The translations under genes and the position numbers were made by a program. A stretch of DNA of 64,000 bases from Arthrobacter bussei (lineage in GTDB: Bacteria > Actinomycetota > Actinomycetes > Actinomycetales > Micrococcaceae), in NCBI RefSeq assembly GCF_009377195.2, contig NZ_VJXX01000006.1, positions 124,001-188,000 of the forward strand, written 5' to 3'. Below the pieces are notes generated by a model. It saw only the letters and a list, made by a program, of their open reading frames with translations. It searched no databases and had not been told where the DNA came from. Position 1 is the stretch's first letter. Each line of letters begins with the position of its first letter. Shown in pieces: positions 25,699 to 34,252 of this stretch.

Positions 25699-26143
25699 AT
25701 GCCCGAGCCGTCGTTGCCTCCTGTCGAATTCGCCTTCCCCGGCCCTCTTCGGGACGCACTCGTCGCCTCGATCCTGGCGGGCCGGAAGACCACGACGACG
25801 TCGTTGCTGGCCGAGTACGCCGTTGACGGCGAGGAGCTGCCCGGTGTGGGCCGGCGCCAGGCCGTGCTCGACTCGGCGGGTCGACCTGTGGCCGTCATCG
25901 AGACGGTGCACGTTGAGCAGCGGCGCCTCGACCAGGTGCCCGTGGGCCATGTCGTGGACGAGGGTGAGGGCCACGCGACGGTCGCCGGATGGAGGGCCGG
26001 GCCGTGAGCACTTCTGGCACGGTGTCGAGATGCGGGAGTACCTGCAGGACCCCGCCTTCACCGTGACGGACGGGACCGTCGTCGTCCTCGAGCGATTCCG
26101 GCTCGTCAATCAGGCGCCGGCGAAGGGCGGGCAGCACCGCTGA
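25699..26143 (+). pseudogene. ASCH-domain protein with a frameshift
   Basis: The first frame gives an ASCH domain start (FAFPGPLRDALVASILAGRK, TTTTSLLAEYAVDG, RPVAVIETVHVEQ) and stops at 26007 after GWRAGP. The expected C-terminal half continues in another frame as REHFWHGVEMREYLQDPAF and VVVLERFRLV. Removing one C at 26002-26003 joins them into GWRAGREHFWH. ASCH domains are PUA-like RNA-binding folds of unknown role here. The ATG at 25699 has only a weak ribosome-binding site. It could be a pseudogene or a base-call error. Confidence 0.8.
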
Positions 26144-26168
26144 CCGGCCCGACTGCGGGAGGCCCCGG

Positions 26169-27473
26169 TCAGACGCCGGCCGGTGCCGCGGATCGGGACC
26201 GTGGCAGGCGCGCGAGCGTCCAGGCCAGCAGGACGGCCACCAGCACGGCCGCGGCCAGCCCGAGCCCCGAGTAGCCCATCAGGACGAGCGCGGGCCCGGC
26301 GAGGGCTCCACCGGTGGCGCCGGCGAGGTTCATCAGCAGATCGGAGGTGCCCTGGACGGGCGCACGCTCGCCGACGTCGACCGCTCCCGCCAGCAGCGAC
26401 GACGCCGACACCACGCTCGCCGACCAGCCGAGGCCGAGGAGGATCAGACTGACCGTCACGGCCACCTCGGACTCCGCACCCCGCCAGGCCACCAGCAGGG
26501 CGCCCAGCAGGAGGATCTGCCCGCAGAGGATCCCGCGGACAGCGCCGGCGCGGTCAGCGATCCAGCCGAACACCGGTGACAGGGCATACATCCCTGCGAC
26601 GTGCAGGCTGATCGTCAGCCCGACCACGGACAGGCCCGCGCCGTGATCGTGCAGATGGACGGGCGTCATGGACATCAGGGAGACCATCGCCGCATGGCTG
26701 ACCATGAGGGTCACGACGGCGAACCGTGCGCCGCTGTTACCCGCCAGGACGGCGAAGCCCCGCCGCTTCAGGGGCACCGGGGCATCGGCGCGACGATCGG
26801 CCGCCTGGCGCCTGAGCGCGGTCAGGAGGGGATCGGGCCGCAGCCCCGCCGTGTACACCAGGGCCGCCGCGACCTGGGCGGCGGCGGTGAACACGAATCC
26901 GCCGCTGAGCGCGGGGATCCCGAGGAACCCGGCGACCACCTGGCCGGGCTCGAACAGGTTGGGACCGAGGACGGCGCCGATGGTGGTCGACCAGACCACG
27001 AGTGAGAGGCTCCGCCCACGCGTCGATTCGGTGGCGAGGTCCGTGGCCGCGAAACGCGCCTGCAGGCCGGTCGCGGATCCCGAACCCAGCAGGACCAGTG
27101 CGACGAGCAGCAGGGGGAAGAGGGAGAGATACGCCGCGGTGATCGCGAGCAGCGCCCCGCAGCAGGCGAGGACGGAGCCCGTGGCGAGGGAGACGCGGCG
27201 TCCCCGCCGTTGGGCGAGGGTGGCGAGGGGGACGGCGGCCGCAGCGGCTCCGAGGGTCGCCATCGTGGCGGCCATGCCGGACCACGCGCTGGATCCGGAC
27301 GTCTCGGCGGCGAGGAGGGCGCCGAGGGACAGCGTGGCACCTGCACCGAGTCCGCCGAGGATCTGCGCGACGACGAGGACGCGGACCACATGCCGCTGGG
27401 CGACGTCTACCCCGGGGGCCGTCTCCGGTGGATCGTCGTGCCGCCGGTCCGCGTGCCGGTTGTCCTGCCGCAT
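26169..27473 (-). CDS. MFS transporter
   Basis: 434 residues with about 12 hydrophobic segments. The loop 2-3 motif of the family is visible as LATLAQRRGRRVSLATG, and the equivalent half-repeat as VFGWIADRAGAVRG. AGGAGGAG precedes the ATG. It is typical of drug or metabolite efflux carriers, but the substrate is unknown. The ASCH-type gene converges on it with 25 bases between stops. Confidence 0.9.
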   Translation of the reverse strand: MRQDNRHADRRHDDPPETAPGVDVAQRHVVRVLVVAQILGGLGAGATLSLGALLAAETSGSSAWSGMAATMATLGAAAAAVPLATLAQRRGRRVSLATGSVLACCGALLAITAAYLSLFPLLLVALVLLGSGSATGLQARFAATDLATESTRGRSLSLVVWSTTIGAVLGPNLFEPGQVVAGFLGIPALSGGFVFTAAAQVAAALVYTAGLRPDPLLTALRRQAADRRADAPVPLKRRGFAVLAGNSGARFAVVTLMVSHAAMVSLMSMTPVHLHDHGAGLSVVGLTISLHVAGMYALSPVFGWIADRAGAVRGILCGQILLLGALLVAWRGAESEVAVTVSLILLGLGWSASVVSASSLLAGAVDVGERAPVQGTSDLLMNLAGATGGALAGPALVLMGYSGLGLAAAVLVAVLLAWTLARLPRSRSAAPAGV

Positions 27474-27680
27474 CCGCCCGCTCCTCCTGGTCGCCGTGAC
27501 CGGAGCAGTCTATCCGCGCGGACAAGCCCCCCCATGGCCGAGGCGCTGGCACGGCGACCCGCACACCGGAGCGCCGACCGGCCAGGCCAGGCACGGCAGA
27601 CCTGGCGCACCGACATGCACATCCGGGAGCGCCGACCTACCCGGCCCGCCACGGCAGAGCCGGCGCAGCGAGCACGACGT

Positions 27681-27727
27681 CCGGCCGCCGTCGGACCATC
27701 CCCTGAGGGGCGTCCGACGGCGGCCGG
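27681..27727. terminator. Strong terminator of the molybdopterin oxidoreductase gene
   Basis: A perfect 16-bp stem (CCGGCCGCCGTCGGAC and its complement) lies a few bases past the stop at 27734 on the minus strand. The loop holds a smaller CCCCTGAGGGG hairpin. The rest of the gap 27474-27680 shows no gene. Confidence 0.8.
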
Positions 27728-27733
27728 GTCGGG

Positions 27734-30148
27734 TCAGGCGTTCGCCGCTTCCGCCACCTTCGCGGGCGTGGTGTCAGCGCCCGTGAAGCCGTCCGGCTCC
27801 GGCTGGGGTGCCGGAGCGGTGGCAGCGACATCGTGCTCGGTGGGAGCCGTGTGGGAACTGGGCTCGAACCGCACGATGATCTGCTTGGAGATGGGGGTGT
27901 TGCTGCCCTGCGCCACGCGGTCCAGCGGCACGAGGACATTCGCCTCCGGGTAGTACGCGGCGGCGCAGCCGCGCGCGGTCGGGTACGAGACCACGCGGAA
28001 GGCCCGCACCACGCGGTCGATGCCGTCGTCGTACACGCCGTGGATGTCGACGTTCTGGCCGTCCTTCAGGCTCAGTTCGCGGATGTCCTCCGGGTTGATG
28101 AACACCACGTGGCGGCCCTTGTGGATGCCCCGGTAGCGGTCGTTGTGGCTGTAGATGGTGGTGTTCCACTGGTCGTGGGCGCGGAGCGACTGGAGGATCA
28201 GCGTCCCCTCCGGGCGTTCGAGGTACTCGAGGTCGTTGACGGTGAGCACCGCCTTGCCGGTCGGCGTGTTGAACGTGCGCGAGTCGCGCGGACCGTTCGG
28301 CAGGATGAAGCCGCCCTCCTGGCGGATCTTCCGGTTGTAGTCCTCGCAGCCCTCCACCACGTTGGCGATGTGGTCGCGGATGAGGTCGTAGTCCTTCTCG
28401 AAGCCTGCCCAGTCGGCGTCGATCTTCCCGTCGATGGTGGCGCGCGCGAGCCGGCTGATGATCGCCGGTTCGGAGAGGAGGTTGTCCGAGACCGGCTCCA
28501 CGCTGCCCCACGAGGGGTGGACGGCGCAGACCGTGTCCTCCACCGAGACGAACTGCTCGCCGGTCTCCTGGCGGTCGATCTCCGTGCGGCCCTTGCAGGG
28601 GAGGATCAGCGCCTCCTTGCCGGTGATGAGGTGGGAGCGGTTGAGCTTGATGGAGATCTGGACGGTCATGTCGGTGTTCTGGAACGCCTTCTCAGCGACC
28701 TGGGTGTCCGAGATGGCCGAGACGAGGTTGCCGCCGAGGGCCACGAACGCCTTGATCTCGCCGTCGCGCATGCGCTTGATGGTCTCGACGGCGTCGGCGC
28801 CGTGCTCGCGCGGCGGCTCGAATCCGAACTCCTTGCCGAGGGCATCCATGAACGTGGGCGGCATCTGCTCCCAGATGCCCATGGTTCGATCACCCTGCAC
28901 GTTGCTGTGCCCGCGGATGGGGGAGGCGCCGGCCCCGGGCTTGCCCATGTTGCCGCGCAGCAGCAGGAGGTTGATCATCTCCTTGATGGTCGCGACGCCC
29001 TTCTTCTGCTGCGTGATGCCCATGGCCCAGGTGATGATGACCTTCTCCGCGGCGATGTAGCGCGCGGCGAGCTCGTCGATCTCCTCGGAGCGGAGTCCCG
29101 TGGCTTCGAGGACCGTGGTCTCGTCGAGCTTCAGGAGGTAGTCGCGGAGCTCGTCCAGCCCCTCGCAGTGCTCCTCGAGGAACGCATGGTCGAGGACGGT
29201 GCCCGGGTTCTCCGCCTCGGCCTCGAAGACGCGCTTGGACACGGCCTGCAGGAGCGCCATGTCTCCGCCGAGCCGCACCTGCAGGAACTGGTCGGCGATC
29301 TCGGTGCCCTTGCCGGCCACCCCCCGGACCTTCTGCGGGTTCTTGTAGCGCTTGAGTGCCGCTTCCGGGAGCGGGTTGACGGCGACGATCTGTCCGCCGT
29401 TGCGCTTGCAGTTCTCGAGCTCGGTGAGCATGCGCGGGTGGTTGGTCCCGGGGTTCTGACCCATGACGATGATGAGGTCGGCGTTCTCGTAGTCATCGAA
29501 CGTGACCGTGGCCTTGCCGATGCCGATGGTCTGCCCCATGGCCCAGCCGGAGGACTCGTGGCACATGTTGGAGCAGTCGGGGAGGTTGTTGGTGCCGAAG
29601 CCCCGGACGAACAACTGGTAGAGGAACGCGGCCTCGTTGGAGGTGCGGCCGCTGGTGTAGAAGGCGGCCTCGTCGGGGGAGTCGAGGCTCTTGAGCTTGC
29701 TGCCGACGATCTCGAAGGCCTCGTCCCAGCTCACCGGCCGGTAGTGGTCCTCTCCGGCAGGCTTGTACACGGGTTCGACGAGGCGTCCCTGCATGCCGAG
29801 CCAGAACTCCGAACGCTCCCGCAGCTCGCTGATCGAGTGCTCGGCCCAGAAGTCGGAGGAGATGATGACGGGTGCGGCCTCCCACGTGACGGCCTTGGCG
29901 CCGTTCTCGCAGAACTCGAACGTCTTGCGCTTGTCCGGGTCCGGCCAGGCGCAGCTCGGGCAGTCGAAGCCGTCCTTGTGGTTCATCTTCAGGACGGTCC
30001 TCAGGGTCCGCTCCACCCCCATGTGCTCGATCGCCGGCTTCATGGAGTAGTACACACCGGGGATCCCTGCGGCCCAGTCCTTCGGCCGCTTCCCGACCCG
30101 GAGGTCCTTCTCGTCGAATTCCTCGACCACGGGTTCCTTGCGCGTCAT
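27734..30148 (-). CDS. FdhF/YdeP-family molybdopterin oxidoreductase (formate dehydrogenase alpha-like)
   Basis: 804 residues, cytoplasmic, no twin-arginine signal. An N-terminal Cys cluster is C63 and C66 in FDCPSCAWPD with C80 in FEFCENG. The molybdopterin domains include IVMGQNPGTNHPRMLTE and GNMGKPGAGASPIRGHSNVQ. The likely metal-ligand region reads CSNMCHESSGWAMG, with Cys and no selenocysteine. The family includes E. coli YdeP (acid resistance) and putative formate dehydrogenases; the reaction here is not proven. It lies divergent from marR, with AGAAGGA before the ATG. Confidence 0.92.
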   Translation of the reverse strand: MTRKEPVVEEFDEKDLRVGKRPKDWAAGIPGVYYSMKPAIEHMGVERTLRTVLKMNHKDGFDCPSCAWPDPDKRKTFEFCENGAKAVTWEAAPVIISSDFWAEHSISELRERSEFWLGMQGRLVEPVYKPAGEDHYRPVSWDEAFEIVGSKLKSLDSPDEAAFYTSGRTSNEAAFLYQLFVRGFGTNNLPDCSNMCHESSGWAMGQTIGIGKATVTFDDYENADLIIVMGQNPGTNHPRMLTELENCKRNGGQIVAVNPLPEAALKRYKNPQKVRGVAGKGTEIADQFLQVRLGGDMALLQAVSKRVFEAEAENPGTVLDHAFLEEHCEGLDELRDYLLKLDETTVLEATGLRSEEIDELAARYIAAEKVIITWAMGITQQKKGVATIKEMINLLLLRGNMGKPGAGASPIRGHSNVQGDRTMGIWEQMPPTFMDALGKEFGFEPPREHGADAVETIKRMRDGEIKAFVALGGNLVSAISDTQVAEKAFQNTDMTVQISIKLNRSHLITGKEALILPCKGRTEIDRQETGEQFVSVEDTVCAVHPSWGSVEPVSDNLLSEPAIISRLARATIDGKIDADWAGFEKDYDLIRDHIANVVEGCEDYNRKIRQEGGFILPNGPRDSRTFNTPTGKAVLTVNDLEYLERPEGTLILQSLRAHDQWNTTIYSHNDRYRGIHKGRHVVFINPEDIRELSLKDGQNVDIHGVYDDGIDRVVRAFRVVSYPTARGCAAAYYPEANVLVPLDRVAQGSNTPISKQIIVRFEPSSHTAPTEHDVAATAPAPQPEPDGFTGADTTPAKVAEAANA

Positions 30149-30320
30149 GGCGACCGTCCTTCTCCGCGGCCCCGGCGGGGGCCTTCCTCGGCAGGCGGGT
30201 GACCTGCCTCGATTGTCGGGCTTGTACGTCAGGCCTAACAGTGTTGCGGTGCAGGCTGCAAGCCTCGGGATGCCCGCTGTGCATCGCTTGACGTGCTCTC
30301 CGCCGTTCGTGACACCATTT

Positions 30321-30333
30321 GTTTAGTTGACCT
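30321..30333. promoter_or_regulatory. Candidate MarR operator
   Basis: TTAGTTGACCTAA is an imperfect dyad (TTAG/CTAA arms) about 60 bases upstream of the marR start, in the divergent spacer with the oxidoreductase gene. The half-site CCTAAC recurs at 30234-30239. Binding is inferred from position and symmetry only. Confidence 0.5.
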
Positions 30334-30395
30334 AACGAAACGGGAGGAGTACCGTTACTTAGAGCAACGAACTATATGAGGGTCTGGAGTCCGCA

Positions 30396-30971
30396 ATGTC
30401 GGTAGCGCAGCACACCGCTGCAGAGCTGGTGCACAACATCTTCGACCTGCAGCGAGCCCTCCGGGGCGTCACCACGGCAGGCATGAAGTACTCGGAGCTG
30501 GGGCCGGCGCACACCGGTGTCCTGTTCTTCATCGGGGAGGGCGGTCCACTGAGGGCGTCGGCGCTCGCGTCACGCCTCGGGATCGGGCCGTCCGCCCTCA
30601 GCAGGCAACTCGCGGACCTGGAGCAGTTCGGCTTCGTGGTCCGCAGCCCGGATCCGCTGGACGGCCGGGCCTGCCTGCTCTCGCTCTCCGAGGACGGCCG
30701 GACCTACCTCGCGGACACGTACGAGCGACGGGCCGAGACCCTGCGGGAGATCCTCTCCGACTGGACCGAGAGCGAGGCGGAAGCGGCGTCGTCCTCCGTC
30801 CAGCACCTCACCGAGGCGTTCCGGACCGCGACCGCGCAGCACGGCGGGGGAGGGCATGCGACGACCTCCGATCCCCGACGCTTCCCCCGCACCACCACCG
30901 AATCGAGCACGGGCAACGACGGCCGTCACCACCTGGACCCAGCGTCCGAGAGCACGAAGGAAGATCACTGA
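30396..30971 (+). CDS. MarR-family transcriptional regulator
   Basis: 191 residues. The winged helix-turn-helix is clear: LRASALASRLGIGPSALSRQ, LADLEQFGFVVRSPDPLDGR as recognition helix and wing, and LSLSEDGRTYL. The last 50 residues are a low-complexity polar tail. The stop shares one base with the start of the DHA2 transporter (TGATG), so the pair is co-transcribed. It probably senses a toxic ligand and controls the exporter and perhaps the divergent oxidoreductase. Confidence 0.92.
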   Translation: MSVAQHTAAELVHNIFDLQRALRGVTTAGMKYSELGPAHTGVLFFIGEGGPLRASALASRLGIGPSALSRQLADLEQFGFVVRSPDPLDGRACLLSLSEDGRTYLADTYERRAETLREILSDWTESEAEAASSSVQHLTEAFRTATAQHGGGGHATTSDPRRFPRTTTESSTGNDGRHHLDPASESTKEDH

Positions 30972-32926
30972 TGGCCACCCACTCCGCCACGGCGACGACG
31001 GCAGAGGCCGTACCGCAACCGGCGCCGCATCCCCATAAGGCCGCCGAGCCCATGAGCCACAAGCAGATCCTGCAGGCCCTCACCGGCCTGCTGGCGGGCC
31101 TGTTCACCGCGATCCTCAGCAGCACGATCGTCGCGAACGCCCTGCCCACGATCATGAGCGACCTCAACGGCTCGCAGACCGACTTCGCCTGGGTCATCAC
31201 GGCTGCGCTGCTCGCCAACGCGGCCACCACGCCCATCTGGGGCAAGTTCGCCGACCTGTTCGACAAGAAGATGCTCGTGCAGGTGAGCATCGTGATCTTC
31301 GTGCTCGGTTCGGTGCTCGCGGGCTTCGCGCAGACCATCCCGCTGCTCCTCACCGCCCGCGTCATCCAGGGCGTGGCGATGGGCGGCCTCACGGCACTGG
31401 CACAGGCCATCATCGGCACCATCATCGCCCCGCGTGAGCGTGGCCGGTACTCCGGCTACATGGGTGGTGTGATGGCCGTCGCGACGGCGGGCGGGCCGCT
31501 CCTCGGCGGGTTCATCGTCGACTCGCCGCTGGGCTGGCGCTGGACGTTCTTCGTCTGCGTCCCCCTGGCGATCATCGCCCTCGTGCTGCTGCAGCTGACC
31601 CTCAAGCTCCCCGACACGCGCCGCAAGGCGCGGATCGACTGGCTCGGATCCATCCTCCTGACCGCCGGCGTGAGCCTGCTCCTCATCTGGGTGTCCTTCG
31701 CGGGCAAGGAGGGTTACTACGCGTGGTTCTCCCGTGAGACCGCCCTCATGGTGGGCGGCAGCGTGATCCTCCTCGCGCTCCTCATGGTGGTCGAGACGAA
31801 GGTGGCCGAGCCGATCATCCCGCTGAAGATCATCTCCGAGCGCACCACGGCCCTGGCCATCGTCGCCTCGATCGCGGTCGGGATCGCGCTGTTCGCCAGC
31901 TCCAGCTACCTCGGCCAGTACTACCAGGTGGCCCGTGGGGCCACCCCCACCGAGGCGGGCCTGCTGACCCTTCCCATGATCGCGGGCAACCTGATCGGCT
32001 CCATCGGCGCCGGGCAGCTCGTCACCAAGTACGGCAAGTGGAAGCGCTACCTCGTCGCGGGTTCCCTGTTCCTCATCGCCGGTCTCGGCCTCGCCGGCAC
32101 CATCGACCACCTGACGGAACTCTGGCTCGTGGGCATCTACACCTTCGTCTTCGGCCTGGGCCTCGGCCTCATGCTGCAGAACCTCGTCCTCGCGGTCCAG
32201 AACACTGTGGCAGTCAAGGACATCGGCTCGGCCAGCGCCTCCGTCGCCTTCTTCCGCTCCATGGGTGGAGCGGCGGGAGTCGCCGTGCTCGGAGCCGTCC
32301 TCGGCACGCAGGTCACCACGAAGACCACGGAGGGACTCGCCGCGGCGGGCGTCCCCAGCACGGGCGGTGCGGCAGGCGGCTCGCTCGACCTCGTCGACCT
32401 GCCTGCGCCGATCGCCGAGATCGTCCGGGCGGCCTATGGGGACAGCACGGCGCTGATCTTCACGATCACGGCGGTCATCGCGGTCCTCGGTCTCATCTGC
32501 GTCCTGTTCATCAGGGAGACGCCGCTGCGCCGCACCGTCGACTTCGCGCAGGCCGCCCCCGCAGGTCCCGCGGCGTCGATGTCCCCTGCGGCCACCGGCA
32601 CCACGCCCGCCGTCGCCGGCGGCTCGGCGGACACCGCGACGACGCAGGCCGACACCGCGACGACGCAGACCGACACGGTGACGGCGCAGGCCACAGCGGC
32701 AGCGGGCCGTCCCGCGTCGCCGGTCATCGCCGGACGCAACACGGGGACGTCGTCCGGCGACGGCGAGACCACGGCCGACGACGCCGATGTCGTGGCAGTG
32801 CAGCCGTCGCACGGCCGGCACAGCGCCGGGCCGGTCGCGATCCTGAAGTCCGACGTCGACCGCGTGGCGCGCGAGCTGTCCGAACTCGAAGCGGGATCGT
32901 CGGCACGAGCGGGCGCCGAGCGCTAG
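30971..32926 (+). CDS. DHA2-family drug exporter (MFS, 14 membrane segments)
   Basis: 651 residues. The family motifs appear as LSSTIVANALPTIMSDL in helix 1 and IWGKFADLFDKK in the loop between helices 2 and 3, with MGGLTALAQAIIGT in the middle. The C-terminal 130 residues are a soluble Ala/Thr-rich tail with a short repeat (DTATTQADTATTQTD), longer than usual for EmrB/QacA proteins. It should expel drugs by proton antiport. It is coupled to marR and followed by a long hairpin. Confidence 0.93.
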   Translation: MATHSATATTAEAVPQPAPHPHKAAEPMSHKQILQALTGLLAGLFTAILSSTIVANALPTIMSDLNGSQTDFAWVITAALLANAATTPIWGKFADLFDKKMLVQVSIVIFVLGSVLAGFAQTIPLLLTARVIQGVAMGGLTALAQAIIGTIIAPRERGRYSGYMGGVMAVATAGGPLLGGFIVDSPLGWRWTFFVCVPLAIIALVLLQLTLKLPDTRRKARIDWLGSILLTAGVSLLLIWVSFAGKEGYYAWFSRETALMVGGSVILLALLMVVETKVAEPIIPLKIISERTTALAIVASIAVGIALFASSSYLGQYYQVARGATPTEAGLLTLPMIAGNLIGSIGAGQLVTKYGKWKRYLVAGSLFLIAGLGLAGTIDHLTELWLVGIYTFVFGLGLGLMLQNLVLAVQNTVAVKDIGSASASVAFFRSMGGAAGVAVLGAVLGTQVTTKTTEGLAAAGVPSTGGAAGGSLDLVDLPAPIAEIVRAAYGDSTALIFTITAVIAVLGLICVLFIRETPLRRTVDFAQAAPAGPAASMSPAATGTTPAVAGGSADTATTQADTATTQTDTVTAQATAAAGRPASPVIAGRNTGTSSGDGETTADDADVVAVQPSHGRHSAGPVAILKSDVDRVARELSELEAGSSARAGAER

Positions 32927-32941
32927 CCCGCAGTGTGGACG

Positions 32942-32973
32942 GAGAGGCCATCGGGGTGACCCGGTGGCCTCTC
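32942..32973. terminator. Terminator of the marR-exporter operon
   Basis: A 14-bp stem (one G-U pair) closes a GTGA tetraloop. It starts 16 bases past the exporter stop. The GNRA loop makes it unusually stable; the downstream bases are not T-rich. Confidence 0.75.
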
Positions 32974-33059
32974 GCCGTCCCGGCCCGCATTTGTTCGCCT
33001 TCCCCACAAAACCCCTTGTCCTCGCCGGGGATGTGACGTAGCGTCTTTCCCACCGGCCG

Positions 33060-33073
33060 TCGAAACGTTTAGA
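33060..33073. promoter_or_regulatory. LacI-family operator of the xyloside locus, copy 1
   Basis: TCGAAACGTTTAGA differs at one base from the perfect palindrome at 34197-34210. It lies about 50 bases upstream of the lacI gene, suggesting autoregulation. Confidence 0.8.
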
Positions 33074-33121
33074 CGATTCACCCGGTCCTGAACGATCCGT
33101 CCCGCAGACATCGGAGTCAGC

Positions 33122-34138
33122 ATGGCCAACATCCACGACGTAGCACGCGTCGCCGGTGTGTCCATCAGCACCGTCTCCTATGCGCTGAGCGGGAAGCGGC
33201 CCATCGGCGAGAAGACCCGCCTGCGGATCGACGAGGCGGTCCGCGAGCTGGACTACATGCCCAATGCCGCCGGTCGCATGCTCGCCGGGACGCGCACCAG
33301 GATCTTCGCCCTGACGGCCCCGCTCAGGAGTGACACCTACGCACCCGCGCACATGGCCTTCGTGCTCGCCGTCGTCACTGCCGCCCGCGCCTTCGACTAC
33401 GACGTCCTCCTGCTGACCGAGGATGAGGCCGTCGACGGGTTGCGCCGCGTCTCCTCGAGCCGCCTCGTGGACGGCATCATCGTCCTCGACGTGTCCGTCG
33501 AGGATGAACGGGCTGATCTCGTGCGGTCGCTCGGCGTACCGGCTGCCCTCATCGGCGTGCCGGGTGACGCGGCGGGGCTGGTCTGCGTCGACCTGGACTT
33601 CGAGGCCGCGGCTGCCCTGGCCGTCGATCGCCTCGTCGATGCGGGTCACGCCTCCGTGGCGTTGCTGGGCCACCCCTCGGCCGTGTACGAGCGCGGTTCC
33701 AACTTCCCGGTGCGGTTCCGGGACGGGTTCCTCGCGCGGGCCGCGGAGCGCGGCGTCGCGGCGTCCTTCTCGATGGTCGAGAAGGACGCACCGGAGATCC
33801 GCCAGGCGGTCTCGGCGATCCTCGATGCCCACCCCGCCGTGACCGGGCTCGTGGTGCACGCCGAGGAGGGTGTCCACACGACCATCCTCGAGGCCGTCGC
33901 CGGCCGCGGCCTGTCCATCCCCGCCGACCTCTCCGTCATCGCCGGGGTGCCGACCTTCGACACCTCCTCCTTCACCCCGCCGCTCGACGTCATCCCGTTG
34001 ATCCCGGCGGATTCCTGCGTGCGCGCCGTCGAGCTGGCTGTCCAGCAGCTCGAGGGTCCCATCGAACCGCGCGTCGAACTCGTCGCGCCGAAATACCGCG
34101 ACCACGGTTCGGTCGCGGCACCCCGCCCGGGCGGCTAG
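33122..34138 (+). CDS. LacI-family regulator of the alpha-xyloside locus
   Basis: 338 residues. The helix-turn-helix reads NIHDVARVAGVSISTVSYAL, the hinge YMPNAAGRMLAGTRTRI, and the effector domain has the usual two-lobed pattern up to IPADSCVRAVELAVQQLEG. GGAGT precedes the ATG. Operators with the same AAACGTTT core precede this gene and the binding-protein gene, so it probably represses itself and the importer plus glycosidase. The inducer is expected to be a xyloside; this is inferred from the GH31 gene. Confidence 0.93.
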   Translation: MANIHDVARVAGVSISTVSYALSGKRPIGEKTRLRIDEAVRELDYMPNAAGRMLAGTRTRIFALTAPLRSDTYAPAHMAFVLAVVTAARAFDYDVLLLTEDEAVDGLRRVSSSRLVDGIIVLDVSVEDERADLVRSLGVPAALIGVPGDAAGLVCVDLDFEAAAALAVDRLVDAGHASVALLGHPSAVYERGSNFPVRFRDGFLARAAERGVAASFSMVEKDAPEIRQAVSAILDAHPAVTGLVVHAEEGVHTTILEAVAGRGLSIPADLSVIAGVPTFDTSSFTPPLDVIPLIPADSCVRAVELAVQQLEGPIEPRVELVAPKYRDHGSVAAPRPGG

Positions 34139-34196
34139 CGCCGGGCTCCTGTCCATCCACCAGATCCACCTCGACCAGGGCTCGACCGAGCTGCTG

Positions 34197-34210
34197 TCGA
34201 AACGTTTCGA
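34197..34210. promoter_or_regulatory. LacI-family operator of the xyloside locus, copy 2
   Basis: TCGAAACGTTTCGA is a perfect 14-bp palindrome with central CG, 42 bases upstream of the binding-protein start. With copy 1 it defines the regulon of the adjacent regulator. Confidence 0.87.
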
Positions 34211-34252
34211 TGAGATCGCCGACGATCGGCGGCCTCTACAAGGGAGTAGGCA

